This document shows, piece by piece, positions 8,591-17,153 of a DNA stretch of 64,000 nucleotides. Origin of the DNA: Hyphomonadaceae bacterium (lineage in GTDB: Bacteria; Pseudomonadota; Alphaproteobacteria; Caulobacterales; Aquidulcibacteraceae); contig JAEUMT010000027.1 in the NCBI GenBank assembly GCA_016791365.1, positions 248,001-312,000 on the forward strand. The letters run 5' to 3'. Positions within the stretch are counted from its first letter, which is position 1. Each line of letters begins with the position of its first letter. The notes beneath the pieces are model-generated. The model was not told the origin of the DNA. It made no database searches and saw only the letters and a program-made list of their open reading frames with translations. The position numbers and the translations under genes are program-made.

Positions 8591-9808
8591 CTAGGCCAGG
8601 CGCCCCGCGACCACCCGCTCCTGCAACAGCTTGGCGCCCAGCCAATAGCTGAGCTCAGCGGGCGCGTTGATGTCCCAGATCGCGAAGTCCGCGGCCTTGC
8701 CGACTTCGAGCGTGCCAACTTCGTCCTGCAGCCCGAGCGCCCGCGCACCCTCGCGCGTAAAGCCCGCAAGAGCTTCCTCAGGCGTCATCCGAAACAGAGT
8801 GCAGGCCATGTTCATGATCGCGAGCGGCGATGTCAGCGGCGACGTGCCGGGATTGCAGTCCGTCGCCAACGCGATCGGCACGCCCGCATCACGGAGCTTC
8901 TGGATCGGCGGCAACATCGTTTCGCGTAAGAAGTAGAAGGCGCCCGGCAACAGCACAGCGACCATGCCAGAGCGCGCTATCGCGCGGATTCCGGCGTCGT
9001 CGATATATTCGAGATGGTCAGCCGAGAGCGCATTGTGCTGCGCCGCGAGCGCGGCCCCGTTCTGGTTCGACAATTGTTCGGCATGAAGCTTCACACGCAG
9101 GCCATTCGCGGTCGCGGCGGAAAAAACGTAGTCTGTCTCTTCCGTCGTGAAGCCAATATTCTCACAGAATGCGTCGACGGCATCCGCCGCGCCAGCGGCG
9201 GCGACCGCCGGGATCATCACGTCCGCGACCAATTGCACGTAGGCCGCGCGATCTTCCTTGAATTCCGGCGGCAGCGCGTGAAGGCCGAGGAACGTGCGCT
9301 GCACACGCACGCGCTCATACGCGCCAATCGACTGTGCGACTTCGAGCATTTTCAATTCGGTCTCAAGATCGAGCCCATAGCCCGACTTGATCTCAACCGT
9401 CGTCACACCTTCGGCCGTAAGCGCGGCGAGACGGATGCCGGCGCTTTCGGCCAGTTCTTCCGCTGTCGCCTCCCGCGTCGCCCTCACCGTTGAAATGATG
9501 CCACCGCCGGCGCGGGCGATTTCTTCGTAGCTTCTGCCCTGCAGCCGCATCTCGAATTCACGGGCGCGATCGCCGCCAAACACAAGGTGCGTGTGGCAAT
9601 CAATCAGGCCTGGCGTTAGCCACATGCCATTGCAATCGATCTGTTCGCGCGAGAGCTTTTCCGGCTTTCCGGGCAGGCGCGCGAGCGGGCCAAGCCAGGC
9701 AATCTTGCCGTCCTCGCACGCGATTGCACCGTTCTCGATGGCGCCATAGGGCGCGCCGGTTGCGACCATCGTGGCCAAATTCGCGTTGGTGTAGAGGATG
9801 TCCCACAT
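8591..9808 (-). CDS. hutI: Imidazolonepropionase
   Basis: Metal-dependent amidohydrolase that opens imidazolonepropionate to N-formimino-L-glutamate, the third step of histidine degradation. It has 405 residues. Visible landmarks are [17 protein letters not shown] (metal-binding HxH), [33 protein letters not shown] and [10 protein letters not shown] (metal Asp). The ATG at 9808 (MWDILYTN) fits the family N-terminus better than the longer frame. It is the first gene of the leftward hut row and faces hutG, with only 55 bases for two divergent promoters. Confidence 0.97.
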   Translation of the reverse strand: MWDILYTNANLATMVATGAPYGAIENGAIACEDGKIAWLGPLARLPGKPEKLSREQIDCNGMWLTPGLIDCHTHLVFGGDRAREFEMRLQGRSYEEIARAGGGIISTVRATREATAEELAESAGIRLAALTAEGVTTVEIKSGYGLDLETELKMLEVAQSIGAYERVRVQRTFLGLHALPPEFKEDRAAYVQLVADVMIPAVAAAGAADAVDAFCENIGFTTEETDYVFSAATANGLRVKLHAEQLSNQNGAALAAQHNALSADHLEYIDDAGIRAIARSGMVAVLLPGAFYFLRETMLPPIQKLRDAGVPIALATDCNPGTSPLTSPLAIMNMACTLFRMTPEEALAGFTREGARALGLQDEVGTLEVGKAADFAIWDINAPAELSYWLGAKLLQERVVAGRLA

Positions 9809-9863
9809 GCCGTTTCCATAGCACCCCCTCCCCAGGTGGGAAGGGGCGGCGTAGAAGCAGCGC

Positions 9864-10775
9864 ATGATTTCAGATTCAGATTGCCGCTCCTGGTTCTCCG
9901 CCGCCGATTTGTTGACCCAAGATGCAACCTCGCGTGTTGCGCTGATCGGCGCGCCGTTGGGTTTGGGCTCGATCACGCCAGGCCGTTGCGATCTTGCGCC
10001 GGAGACCGTCCGCGCCGCGATGAAACGGATGAGCGTCTATGATCTCGAGACCGAGACGGACCTCTCACCGCTGCGCGTGTTCGACGCAGGCGACATCATG
10101 CTCGAAGAGACGCAGCCGGTTGAAGCGCTCATTCCAATTGTTGAGGCCGTTCGTCCGCTCGCTCACGAACACGAACTGACCATCGTGCTCGGCGGCAACA
10201 ACGCAGTGACGCGGCCGTGCGTGCATGCGCTCGATCCGACACTGCAGCGTGTCGGCGTGCTGACGCTCGATGCGCATTTCGATTTGCGCGACACCGATTG
10301 CGGCCTGACCAACGGCAATCCGATTCAAGCGCTGCTCGAAGATGGGTTGCCTGGCGCGCACGTTGCGCAGATCGGCCTCCTACCGTTCGCCAACACGAAG
10401 AAGGCGCATGACAAGGCGAGAGCGGCGGGGATTCACGTTGTATCAGCAGGTCAGTGTCGCTCCAGCCGAGGAATGGCTATTGCTGGACGCGCGCTTCTTG
10501 CGATCGAAAGGTTGGCGGAAAGATGCGATATGATCCATGTGGATTTCGACATCGATGTCGTTGAGCGCCACGCCATGCCAGGCGCGCCGGGCGCGCGCCC
10601 GGGCGGTATCGCGGTGCAGGATTTCTTCGATGCGACGCGGCTTATCTGCGCCCACCCAAAGGTGCGCAGCGTCGATCTGACCGAATTCGACCCCTCCCTG
10701 GACGTCGCCGCCATCAGTGCTCTGACGGCGGCGCGTTGGGTGTGCGAAGTGCTGGCTGGTTTTCAGAAGCGTTAG
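9864..10775 (+). CDS. hutG: Ureohydrolase-family protein, probable formimidoylglutamase
   Basis: 303 residues of the arginase/agmatinase fold, transcribed away from hutIUH. It probably hydrolyses N-formiminoglutamate to glutamate and formamide, completing the pathway. Manganese-ligand motifs are seen at DAHFD (136-140) and DFDID (227-231). The usual first motif GGDHS is replaced by GGNNA (110-114), so the normal His ligand is missing; this may mark a subfamily or altered metal use. The assignment rests on fold motifs plus position beside hutI. The stop codon overlaps the convergent hydrolase stop in the bases TTAG. Confidence 0.83.
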   Translation: MISDSDCRSWFSAADLLTQDATSRVALIGAPLGLGSITPGRCDLAPETVRAAMKRMSVYDLETETDLSPLRVFDAGDIMLEETQPVEALIPIVEAVRPLAHEHELTIVLGGNNAVTRPCVHALDPTLQRVGVLTLDAHFDLRDTDCGLTNGNPIQALLEDGLPGAHVAQIGLLPFANTKKAHDKARAAGIHVVSAGQCRSSRGMAIAGRALLAIERLAERCDMIHVDFDIDVVERHAMPGAPGARPGGIAVQDFFDATRLICAHPKVRSVDLTEFDPSLDVAAISALTAARWVCEVLAGFQKR

Positions 10776-11674
10776 TCCACGAGGAACGTATTCACTTCGC
10801 GCATGAAGCGATCGAATTGATCGATCATAATGAAGTGATAGCTGTCTTCGATTTTCACGATCCGCGCTGTCGGCACGCTCGCGTACGACGCGCGCATGAA
10901 GCCGTCATATTGCTCCGGCGTGATCGGCGCCTGCGGCGGTATGACATAGAGCACGGTGAGCGGGGCGCGGATGTTGGCGAGCTCCGGACGCAGGTCGGTG
11001 ACGATCAGTTCATGGAACGCATTGGCGGTGACGCCGACATTGCTCTGACGGGCATGCTCGATGATCTCCGGGCGAGCGGTTTCGGTGCGCACCATTGACG
11101 TGATCATGCCGCGCGTTTGATCCGACACCACGCCTTGCGGCGCCATGCGCATTGCTCCGCGGATCTGATCCGCGATGGGGGCGACGGTTTCCGGCGTCGC
11201 GTTCGGGCCGCCAAACATAGCCCCCATGAACGGAAACATGTCGACGACCATGAGCTTGCCGACCGCGTCCGGATGGCGCGCCGCCAGCATCATGCCGATC
11301 GAGCCGCCCATTGAGTGACCAATCACGGCAGGCCGATTCAGGTGATTTTCGCTGATATAACGAGCGATTTCTTCCGCGACCGGCGCCGAGACCGGACCAT
11401 CCGCGTTGGCGCCCACAGGCGCGCCAGCAAAGCCATTCAGCTGCACGAGGTGGACGCGGTAATTCTCATCCAAAGCATCAGCGGTTGTGTTCCAAACGTC
11501 GCGTGATGAACTAAGACCTGGGATCAAAATGACATCGCGACCGGCGCCGCGCGTCACGACGCTAATGCGATCCGATGTGAATCCGGCTTGTGGCGAGGAA
11601 ACGCCCGCCTCGGGGGCGCTCGCGCATGCAGCCAGCGCAAGAAGCGCACCAATCAAGAGTCCGCGCCGTTTCAT
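10772..11674 (-). CDS. Alpha/beta-hydrolase lipoprotein
   Basis: 300-residue hydrolase exported as a lipoprotein (signal with lipobox LAAC). The nucleophile elbow is GHSMGG. The oxyanion region VILIPGLSSSRDVW comes first, and the likely catalytic His lies in SYHFIMIDQ near the C-terminus. The substrate cannot be told. A GTG 12 bases upstream is possible, but the ATG at 11674 has GGAG spaced 8 bases before it. The stop overlaps hutG's stop on the other strand. Confidence 0.85.
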   Translation of the reverse strand: MKRRGLLIGALLALAACASAPEAGVSSPQAGFTSDRISVVTRGAGRDVILIPGLSSSRDVWNTTADALDENYRVHLVQLNGFAGAPVGANADGPVSAPVAEEIARYISENHLNRPAVIGHSMGGSIGMMLAARHPDAVGKLMVVDMFPFMGAMFGGPNATPETVAPIADQIRGAMRMAPQGVVSDQTRGMITSMVRTETARPEIIEHARQSNVGVTANAFHELIVTDLRPELANIRAPLTVLYVIPPQAPITPEQYDGFMRASYASVPTARIVKIEDSYHFIMIDQFDRFMREVNTFLVD

Positions 11675-11746
11675 GCTTTTCTCCACAGTCCAATCTCACT
11701 CGCAGGCCGGAGCGTACGCCCCGCCTACCTCCTAACCGCCGCAAAG

Positions 11747-12334
11747 CTAATCCTTGGATGCAGGCGGCGCTATTTTCGCAAAGGGGATCAACATCGGCAC
11801 ACGGCGCCGATACGCCGTGTAGAGGGCGTCATCAACATCGCGGCGCAAGAAGCGCTCCTCAAGCTTGGCCCGCAGCGAGATCGCCGCGATCAAGACCAGC
11901 GCGCCCGCAACCGCCTCAAGTCTGCCGCGCTCCACCGCCGTGGCCGCGGCCGCGAGCAGCAACCCCGCATAGACGGGATGACGAACGACGCCATAAGGGC
12001 CGGTCTCGACGATGCGATGATCTTCCGTCGGCGCCGCCGTGCTCGACCAGAGCGGCCCAAGATGCAGGCGCGCGGCCCAGGTGAACCCAAGCCCGAGCGC
12101 CACCAGGCCGGCCATCGCCCAACCAAGCTCACGCGGCGCCGTCCACAAGATCGCCTGCGGCAGCGGCCAATAGGACGACAAAATCATAACCACCGCGGCC
12201 AATGTCAGCACGCGGCTTGGACTTTCCGCGCCCAGATCATGATGCGCCGCCGTGCGCGCGCTCCAGCCCGCGGCAAGAACCCATACAATGAGCCAAACGA
12301 TCCAAGTCGCGGCGATGAACGCGCTTGGGATCAT
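11747..12334 (-). CDS. Isoprenylcysteine carboxyl methyltransferase-like membrane protein
   Basis: 195-residue membrane protein with about five hydrophobic segments. The motif GPYGVVRHPVYAGLLL (near residue 115) is the SAM-binding signature of the ICMT/PEMT methyltransferase superfamily, followed by E-x-x-F-L. The bacterial substrate is unknown; lipids or small thiols have been suggested for relatives. The start ATG (12334) overlaps the stop of the upstream quinone-reductase gene as ATGA, so the two form an operon. Confidence 0.8.
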   Translation of the reverse strand: MIPSAFIAATWIVWLIVWVLAAGWSARTAAHHDLGAESPSRVLTLAAVVMILSSYWPLPQAILWTAPRELGWAMAGLVALGLGFTWAARLHLGPLWSSTAAPTEDHRIVETGPYGVVRHPVYAGLLLAAAATAVERGRLEAVAGALVLIAAISLRAKLEERFLRRDVDDALYTAYRRRVPMLIPFAKIAPPASKD

Positions 12335-13326
12335 TCCATGGTCACCACAAGCTTGCCGGTTGCGGTGCGATTCATCAGCGCGCGGATGGCTTTGCCTCCC
12401 TCGGCGAGCGGATAGCGCGCGGAGATGCGCGGCTTCACCTTCCCTTCGGCATAAAGCTTGAAGAGATCGCGCACATTGGCTTGGTGCAATTGCGGTTCGC
12501 GCGCGACGCTCGCGCCCCAAAACACGCCGACGATCGATGAGCTTTTCAGCAGCGTCAGATTGAGCGGCGGCGTCGGGATGCCGGCCGGAAAGCCGATCAC
12601 CAGATAACGGCCATTCCAATTCATGGCGCGCAACGCCGGCTCGCAATAATCGCCGCCGACAGCGTCATAGATCACATCGGCGCCGCCGCCGGTGACTTGC
12701 TTGAAACTCTCCGAGAGCGCCTTGCTTTGATCTTTCGCGAACGCGCCAGGCGGATAGATCACGGTCGCATCCGCGCCCGCCGCTTTGGCGAACGCGGCTT
12801 TCTCTTCGCTCGACACAGCGCCGATGACACGCGCGCCCATCGCCTTGCCAAGCTCAATCGCCGCAACGCCAACGCCGCCCGCGGCGCCCAGCACCAACAT
12901 GGTTTCGCCAGCCTTCAGCGCGCCGCGATCCTTGAGCGCGTAGTACGAGGTGCCGTACGTCAGGATGAACGCGCTCGCTTCGTCGAACGGCATTGCGTCC
13001 GGGATCGGCAGGACGCGCTGCGCTTGTGTCTTCACCTTCTCAGCCATCCCGCCCCAGCCGAGCGAGCCGATCACGCGCTGGCCCACCTTCACGTTCGTGA
13101 CGCCCGCGCCAACGCTTTCGATCACGCCCGCGATCTCGCCGCCCGGCGCGAACGGGCGCTCCGGCTTGAACTGATATTTATCCTCGATGATCAGCGCGTC
13201 GGGGAAGTTCACGCCCGCCGCCTTCACCGCGATGACGACCTCGCCCTCGCCCGCGACCGGATCGGGGGCGTCGCCGTAAACAAGCTCTTCGGGCGGGCCG
13301 ATCTTGGTGCTGAGCAGCGCTTTCAT
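12331..13326 (-). CDS. NADPH:quinone oxidoreductase-type zinc-less MDR protein
   Basis: 331-residue medium-chain dehydrogenase/reductase of the quinone-oxidoreductase group. The N-terminal GroES-like domain has GVNFPDALIIEDKYQ and PFAPGGEIAGVIE. The Rossmann motif is LGAAGGVGVAAIELGKAMGA near residue 148. The structural-zinc cysteines of alcohol dehydrogenases are absent. It probably reduces quinones or enoyl/unsaturated carbonyls with NADPH. The ATG at 13326 is chosen over an in-frame TTG 12 bases upstream because GGGAG lies 6 bases before it. It is co-transcribed with the downstream methyltransferase-like gene. Confidence 0.9.
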   Translation of the reverse strand: MKALLSTKIGPPEELVYGDAPDPVAGEGEVVIAVKAAGVNFPDALIIEDKYQFKPERPFAPGGEIAGVIESVGAGVTNVKVGQRVIGSLGWGGMAEKVKTQAQRVLPIPDAMPFDEASAFILTYGTSYYALKDRGALKAGETMLVLGAAGGVGVAAIELGKAMGARVIGAVSSEEKAAFAKAAGADATVIYPPGAFAKDQSKALSESFKQVTGGGADVIYDAVGGDYCEPALRAMNWNGRYLVIGFPAGIPTPPLNLTLLKSSSIVGVFWGASVAREPQLHQANVRDLFKLYAEGKVKPRISARYPLAEGGKAIRALMNRTATGKLVVTME

Positions 13327-13403
13327 GTTGTCTCCCAAACGTGTTTTGTGGTGCGTTGCGCTTTCTTGTAGCGGCTCGCGCGCGGACGGTCCAAAACTAG
13401 CTC

Positions 13404-13709
13404 ATGACCCGCAACGGCTATTTTCTGCGCCTTGCGCTTTCCGTCATTATCGACGTGTTCGACTTGACGCTGGGGCGCATCCCGGTTTTCGGCACCGTCA
13501 CCGAAGGCGTCGGCACCGTCGTGCTCGTCGGTCTTTGGGGACCGGCCGGCCTTGTGAACCTGTGGGAGCTGGTGGATTTCACCGACCAGGCCGACAGTTT
13601 CATTCCGACCGCAACGCTGGTGGCGCTCTATGTGGGCTGGAAGAATGGCATGTTCGGCAAGAGTTCCACAGCCATAACGACGCGCGATAGCGCAGCGCCG
13701 AGCGAATAG
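13404..13709 (+). CDS. Small DUF4112-like membrane protein
   Basis: 101 residues with two or three hydrophobic segments. It begins RNGYFLRLALSVIIDVFDLT and contains a GRIPVFGTVTEG loop, a pattern resembling DUF4112-type proteins (assignment tentative). No function is known. It lies divergent from the quinone-reductase gene across 77 bases and 14 bases before the asparaginase gene, so it may share that transcript. Confidence 0.7.
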   Translation: MTRNGYFLRLALSVIIDVFDLTLGRIPVFGTVTEGVGTVVLVGLWGPAGLVNLWELVDFTDQADSFIPTATLVALYVGWKNGMFGKSSTAITTRDSAAPSE

Positions 13710-13723
13710 GTCTATAACGCGCC

Positions 13724-14578
13724 ATGAGTTCGACCTGGGCGCTTGCCCTACACGGCGGCGCCGGCGCTATCGCCGAGCGTACGTACAAACATGAAGAAGA
13801 GCACATGGCCGCGGTCCTCGATCGCGGCAGCGCGATGCTGGCCAAAGGCGTGAGCGCGCTCGATGTTGTGACCGCCATGGCCGGCGCGCTCGAAGCGAGC
13901 GGGCTGCACGTCGCCGGCAAGGGCGCCGCGCCAAACGCGGCCGGCATCGTCGAACTCGACGCTTCGGTAATGGACGGCGCCACCCGCGCCGCCGGCGCTG
14001 TCGCCGCTTTGCAAGGCTTCATCTCACCGGTTCGGGTCGCGCGCGGCGTCATGGAAAAGACCCCACACGTGCTGCTCGTCGGCGATGGCGCCTCGGCGTT
14101 CGCACGCGAGAACGAATTCGAGCGGGTCGAAGACCCAAAGACGTACTACATCGCAGCCGAAAGCGGCCTTCCAGGCGCCGGCACGATTGGCGCGGTGGCG
14201 CTGGATATCGCCGGCAGGCTCGCCGCCGCGACCTCCACCGGCGGGCTGCACGGGAAAATGCCGGGCCGCGTTGGCGATACGCCCATTATCGGCGCGGGCT
14301 GCTGGGCCGACGAGCGGGCCGCCGTTTCCTGCACCGGCCTCGGCGAGTACTTCATGCGCGTGAACGCGGCCGCCGATGTCTCGGCTCGCATCGCCTATGC
14401 GGGCCAGTCATTGGAACAGGCGGCGAGCGCGGTCATTGACGACGTGCGCAAGCTCGGCGGCTACGGCGGCTTGATCGCCGTGGACGCGAAAGGCAACGTT
14501 ACAGCGCCCTTTGCGAGCCAAGGCATGAAACGCGGCCTCGCCTCTTCGGCCGGCCAGCGTGATGTGAAAACGTTCTAA
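13724..14578 (+). CDS. Isoaspartyl peptidase / plant-type L-asparaginase
   Basis: 284-residue Ntn-hydrolase of the T2 family. It should cleave itself before Thr154 in [11 protein letters not shown], and that Thr becomes the nucleophile. ALHGGAGAI at the N-terminus and [17 protein letters not shown] near residue 175 are standard family blocks. It hydrolyses beta-aspartyl dipeptides and/or L-asparagine in the cytoplasm. It is a little shorter than EcAIII (about 320 residues). Confidence 0.93.
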   Translation: MSSTWALALHGGAGAIAERTYKHEEEHMAAVLDRGSAMLAKGVSALDVVTAMAGALEASGLHVAGKGAAPNAAGIVELDASVMDGATRAAGAVAALQGFISPVRVARGVMEKTPHVLLVGDGASAFARENEFERVEDPKTYYIAAESGLPGAGTIGAVALDIAGRLAAATSTGGLHGKMPGRVGDTPIIGAGCWADERAAVSCTGLGEYFMRVNAAADVSARIAYAGQSLEQAASAVIDDVRKLGGYGGLIAVDAKGNVTAPFASQGMKRGLASSAGQRDVKTF

Positions 14579-14590
14579 CGAGGTGCTCTT

Positions 14591-14893
14591 ATGAGAAAAA
14601 TCGCAGCACTTGCCGCACTGGCCTTGCTCACCGCGTGCGCCAGTTCGGGCGGCGGCCCCGCCGGACCGCGCATGGATTGGCGCTGCGATGGCGGCGCGGC
14701 ATTCAGCGCGCGAATCGCGAGCGGCGGCACGGCCGAGGTGTTCGCCGGCGGTCAGACCTACTCGCTGCCGCATATCGAAGGCGCATCGGGCGCGCGCTAT
14801 GGCAACGGCAACGTCGAATATTGGGAGCGCGGCGGTCTGGCGACGCTCAACGGCGCGCGCGGCGGACCATACACGAACTGCCGTAGAAGCTGA
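14591..14893 (+). CDS. MliC-like lipoprotein (C-type lysozyme inhibitor family), copy 1
   Basis: 100-residue lipoprotein with lipobox LTAC (Cys16). The mature part has the MliC pattern: WRCDGGAAFSARI, then VFAGGQTYSLP, then YGNGNVEYWERGGLATL and a final YTNC. Members of the family sit in the outer membrane or periplasm and block C-type lysozyme. A near-duplicate follows at 14920. The two Cys (WRCDGG and TNCRR) would form the family disulphide. Confidence 0.82.
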   Translation: MRKIAALAALALLTACASSGGGPAGPRMDWRCDGGAAFSARIASGGTAEVFAGGQTYSLPHIEGASGARYGNGNVEYWERGGLATLNGARGGPYTNCRRS

Positions 14894-14919
14894 GACAAGT
14901 AAGGGCGGAGACAAATCGT

Positions 14920-15219
14920 ATGAAGAAACTCGCACTCGTCAGCGCGCTGCTCACGCTCAGCGCCTGCGCAAGCCCGACAACGCCATCAGGCCCCCGCGCC
15001 GATTGGCGGTGTGACGGCGGCGCAGCCTTCAGCATGCGCTTGAAGGAAGACGGCAACGCCGAAGTATTCGCCGGCGGTCAGCTCTACAATCTTCCCGGCG
15101 TGCCGGCCGGCTCCGGCACCCGCTACACCAATGGCGCCGTCGAGTATTGGGAGCGCGGCGGCGAAGCGATGCTCAACGGCGCCGCCGGCGGGCCTTACAC
15201 AAACTGCCGCAGGGCTTGA
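14920..15219 (+). CDS. MliC-like lipoprotein, copy 2
   Basis: 99-residue paralogue of the preceding gene. It shares DWRCDGGAAFS, EVFAGGQ, EYWERGG and GGPYTNCRR, and has its own lipobox LSAC. The pair looks like a recent tandem duplication that has diverged mainly in the central loop. The stop TGA overlaps the start of the downstream methyltransferase (TGATG), so the three genes are probably translated from one mRNA. Confidence 0.82.
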   Translation: MKKLALVSALLTLSACASPTTPSGPRADWRCDGGAAFSMRLKEDGNAEVFAGGQLYNLPGVPAGSGTRYTNGAVEYWERGGEAMLNGAAGGPYTNCRRA

Positions 15220-15731
15220 TGCGCGGCTATTTTGGAATCGGCGCCGAGGAAATTTCAAAGCCGATGAACCTCGGCGCCCTTATGCGCACCGCCAACGCGT
15301 TCGGCGCGAGCTTTTTCTTCACAATCAACGCCCACCCCAAAGTGCGCGAAGCTTACAACAGCGACACCTCGCGCAGTTTCGATCACGTGCCCTATTACCA
15401 ATGGGATTCGCCGGAAACCATGTTGCTGCCGAAAGGGTGCCAGCTCGTCGGCGTCGAACTCACCGATGACGCCGTGGAGCTCCCGCGCTTTCAGCATCCG
15501 CAAGCGGCCGCCTACATCCTTGGTCAAGAACGCGGCTCGCTCTCGCCTGCCATCATCGCGCGCTGCGCCCACGTCGTGCAAATCCCGACGAAGTTTTGCC
15601 TCAACGTCGGCCTCGCGGGCGCGCTGGTGATGTATGATCGCCTGCTCGCGCACGGCGGCTATCCGGCGCGGCCGATCATGCCAGGCGGACCGCCGCCAGA
15701 GATGAACACCAAACTCAAAGCAAAGAGCTGA
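15219..15731 (+). CDS. SpoU-family RNA 2'-O-methyltransferase
   Basis: 170-residue protein consisting of the trefoil-knot SPOUT domain alone. All three SpoU motifs are present: NLGALMRTANAFGA (1), ILGQERGSLSP (2) and IPTKFCLNVGLAGALVMYDRL (3, shown here to mark its place). The substrate (tRNA or rRNA ribose) cannot be read from sequence; it lacks the N-terminal RNA-binding part of TrmH/RlmB. The ATG at 15219 overlaps the stop of MliC copy 2. The longer open frame upstream has non-protein-like composition and is rejected. Confidence 0.87.
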   Translation: MRGYFGIGAEEISKPMNLGALMRTANAFGASFFFTINAHPKVREAYNSDTSRSFDHVPYYQWDSPETMLLPKGCQLVGVELTDDAVELPRFQHPQAAAYILGQERGSLSPAIIARCAHVVQIPTKFCLNVGLAGALVMYDRLLAHGGYPARPIMPGGPPPEMNTKLKAKS

Positions 15732-15733
15732 GT

Positions 15734-15876
15734 TATGGACCGCCGGCGCCCTCGCCGACACAAATCGCAAGTCTGTCCACGTTGGAGCGCGCGGCTCCGC
15801 CGCGCATGCGGCGCGGAGCGTCACGCTCCCTACTTGCAAGCATAAGTGCATGCCGGCGAGACGCCGGCGGTCCATA
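15734..15876. repeat. Palindromic repeat between convergent genes (second family)
   Basis: The ends are a perfect 15-bp inverted repeat, TATGGACCGCCGGCG at 15734-15748 and its complement at 15862-15876. It extends imperfectly inward through CTCGCCG and GCAAG. A central GC-rich hairpin with GGAGCG/CGCTCC arms lies at 15784-15829. The unit exactly fills the gap between the SpoU stop and the HxlR stop, as the 5083-5231 unit does at its site, but the sequence family differs. Confidence 0.82.
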
Positions 15877-16338
15877 TTAGGCGCGCTTCTTTGCCCCAGG
15901 CCCCGCGTGCGGTTTCACCTCGCGCGGATCGATGGCGTCGCCGCACTCGGAGCACGTCATCACCGATCTGAAATCGTGGCCGCATGTGAGGTGCCGATGC
16001 AGCAGCGGCGGGCCCTTCTTGCCCGCATAATGCTCATCGCCCCAATGCACGAGCGCGACGAGCGCGGGATAGAGCCCCAGCCCCTTCTCCGTCAGCCGGT
16101 ATTCATAGCGCACCGGCCGCTCCTGGTACGCGACCTTCCGCAGCACGCCTTCATCGACCAGCAGCATTAGCCGCTCCGTCAGCACGCGACGCGCAATGCC
16201 GAGGCTCGCTTGAAAATCCTCGAACCGGCGCACACGCAAGAACGCATCCCGCAGCACAAGCAGCGTCCAGCGATCGCCGATCACGGCGAGCGTGCGGGAA
16301 AGCGAGCAGGCTTCACGGTCGAGACTATCCCAACGCAT
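15877..16338 (-). CDS. HxlR-family transcriptional regulator
   Basis: 153-residue winged-helix regulator with C-x-L-SRTLAVIGDRWTLLVLRDAF, RRFEDFQASLGIARRVLTERL and a VRYEYRLTEKG wing, all typical of HxlR. The C-terminus adds an extra part with Cys pairs (TCGHDFR and TCSECGD), probably a small zinc knuckle, seen in a subset of the family. HxlR proteins often sense electrophiles through Cys. The ATG at 16338 is chosen because the domain begins there; a TTG-started frame reaches 16395 but runs through the apparent operator. It is divergent from the SDR gene. Confidence 0.87.
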   Translation of the reverse strand: MRWDSLDREACSLSRTLAVIGDRWTLLVLRDAFLRVRRFEDFQASLGIARRVLTERLMLLVDEGVLRKVAYQERPVRYEYRLTEKGLGLYPALVALVHWGDEHYAGKKGPPLLHRHLTCGHDFRSVMTCSECGDAIDPREVKPHAGPGAKKRA

Positions 16339-16358
16339 CAGCGCACTTTGCCATTGAC

Positions 16359-16379
16359 TAAGTTCACTTTCAAGACTTA
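16359..16379. promoter_or_regulatory. Possible HxlR operator in the divergent promoter
   Basis: The inverted repeat TAAGT (16359-16363) and ACTTA (16375-16379), with 11 bases between, sits in the 71-base gap between the HxlR and SDR starts. Extra ACTT half-sites occur at 16343-16346 and 16366-16369. HxlR regulators commonly bind such AAGT/ACTT dyads next to a divergent oxidoreductase. This is inferred from position and symmetry only. Confidence 0.5.
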
Positions 16380-16409
16380 CTAGGATTGGGATCAAGACGG
16401 AGGCGAAAC

Positions 16410-17153
16410 ATGCCCGCCCGCAACGCGACCTGCGCCATTATCGGCGCCGGCGACTTCATCGGCTCAGCCATCGCCCGCAAGTTCGCCGCCGAGGGCTACA
16501 CGGTGTTCGCCGGCCGCCGCACGGCGGAAAAGCTCGAGCCCTTGAAGCGCGAGATCGAAGCCGCTGGCGGGCGTTGCGAGACGCGCGCGCTCGATGCGCG
16601 CAAGGAAGACGAGATAACCGCGTTCCTGCAGGCAGCTGACGCGCATGCGCCGCTCGAAGTCGTGATCGCCAATCCCGGCGCGAATGTTCACTTCCCAATC
16701 CTCGAAACCACCGAGCGTGTGTTCTTCAAAGTCTGGGAGATGGCCTGCAAGGCAGGCTTCCTCACCGGCCGCGAGGCCGCGCGCATCATGTTGCAACATG
16801 GGAAAGGCTCGATCTTCTTCACAGGCGCCACCGCCAGTCTGCGCGGCGGCTCAGGCTACGCCGCCTTCGCCAGCGCCAAAGCCGGCCTTCGCGCCGTCGC
16901 GCAATCCATGGCGCGCGAACTCGGGCCGCAGAACATCCACGTCGCGCATCTCGTGATCGACGCCGGCGTCGACACTACATTCGTACGCGATCGCATCGCC
17001 CAAGCGCGTGGCGCCGAGGTCGCGGCAAACCTGCCTCCCGGCGTGTTGATGGAACCCGCATCCATCGCCAACGCCTATTGGGCGCTGCACCAGCAATCAC
17101 GCGATGCGTGGACGTTTGAAATGGATCTGCGGCCATTCGGGGAGAAATGGTGA
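16410..17153 (+). CDS. SDR-family oxidoreductase with Phe at the catalytic Tyr position
   Basis: 247-residue short-chain dehydrogenase. The glycine motif is GAGDFIG near residue 12, and the NAG-like motif is NPGAN. At the usual YxxxK the sequence is FASAK, so Tyr is replaced by Phe; Tyr also occurs three residues earlier in GYAAF. Relatives with Phe here are common, so this is probably a real subfamily. The GGAGG site before the ATG at 16410 supports the start. It is likely controlled by the divergent HxlR and overlaps the next gene (TGATG). Confidence 0.85.
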   Translation: MPARNATCAIIGAGDFIGSAIARKFAAEGYTVFAGRRTAEKLEPLKREIEAAGGRCETRALDARKEDEITAFLQAADAHAPLEVVIANPGANVHFPILETTERVFFKVWEMACKAGFLTGREAARIMLQHGKGSIFFTGATASLRGGSGYAAFASAKAGLRAVAQSMARELGPQNIHVAHLVIDAGVDTTFVRDRIAQARGAEVAANLPPGVLMEPASIANAYWALHQQSRDAWTFEMDLRPFGEKW

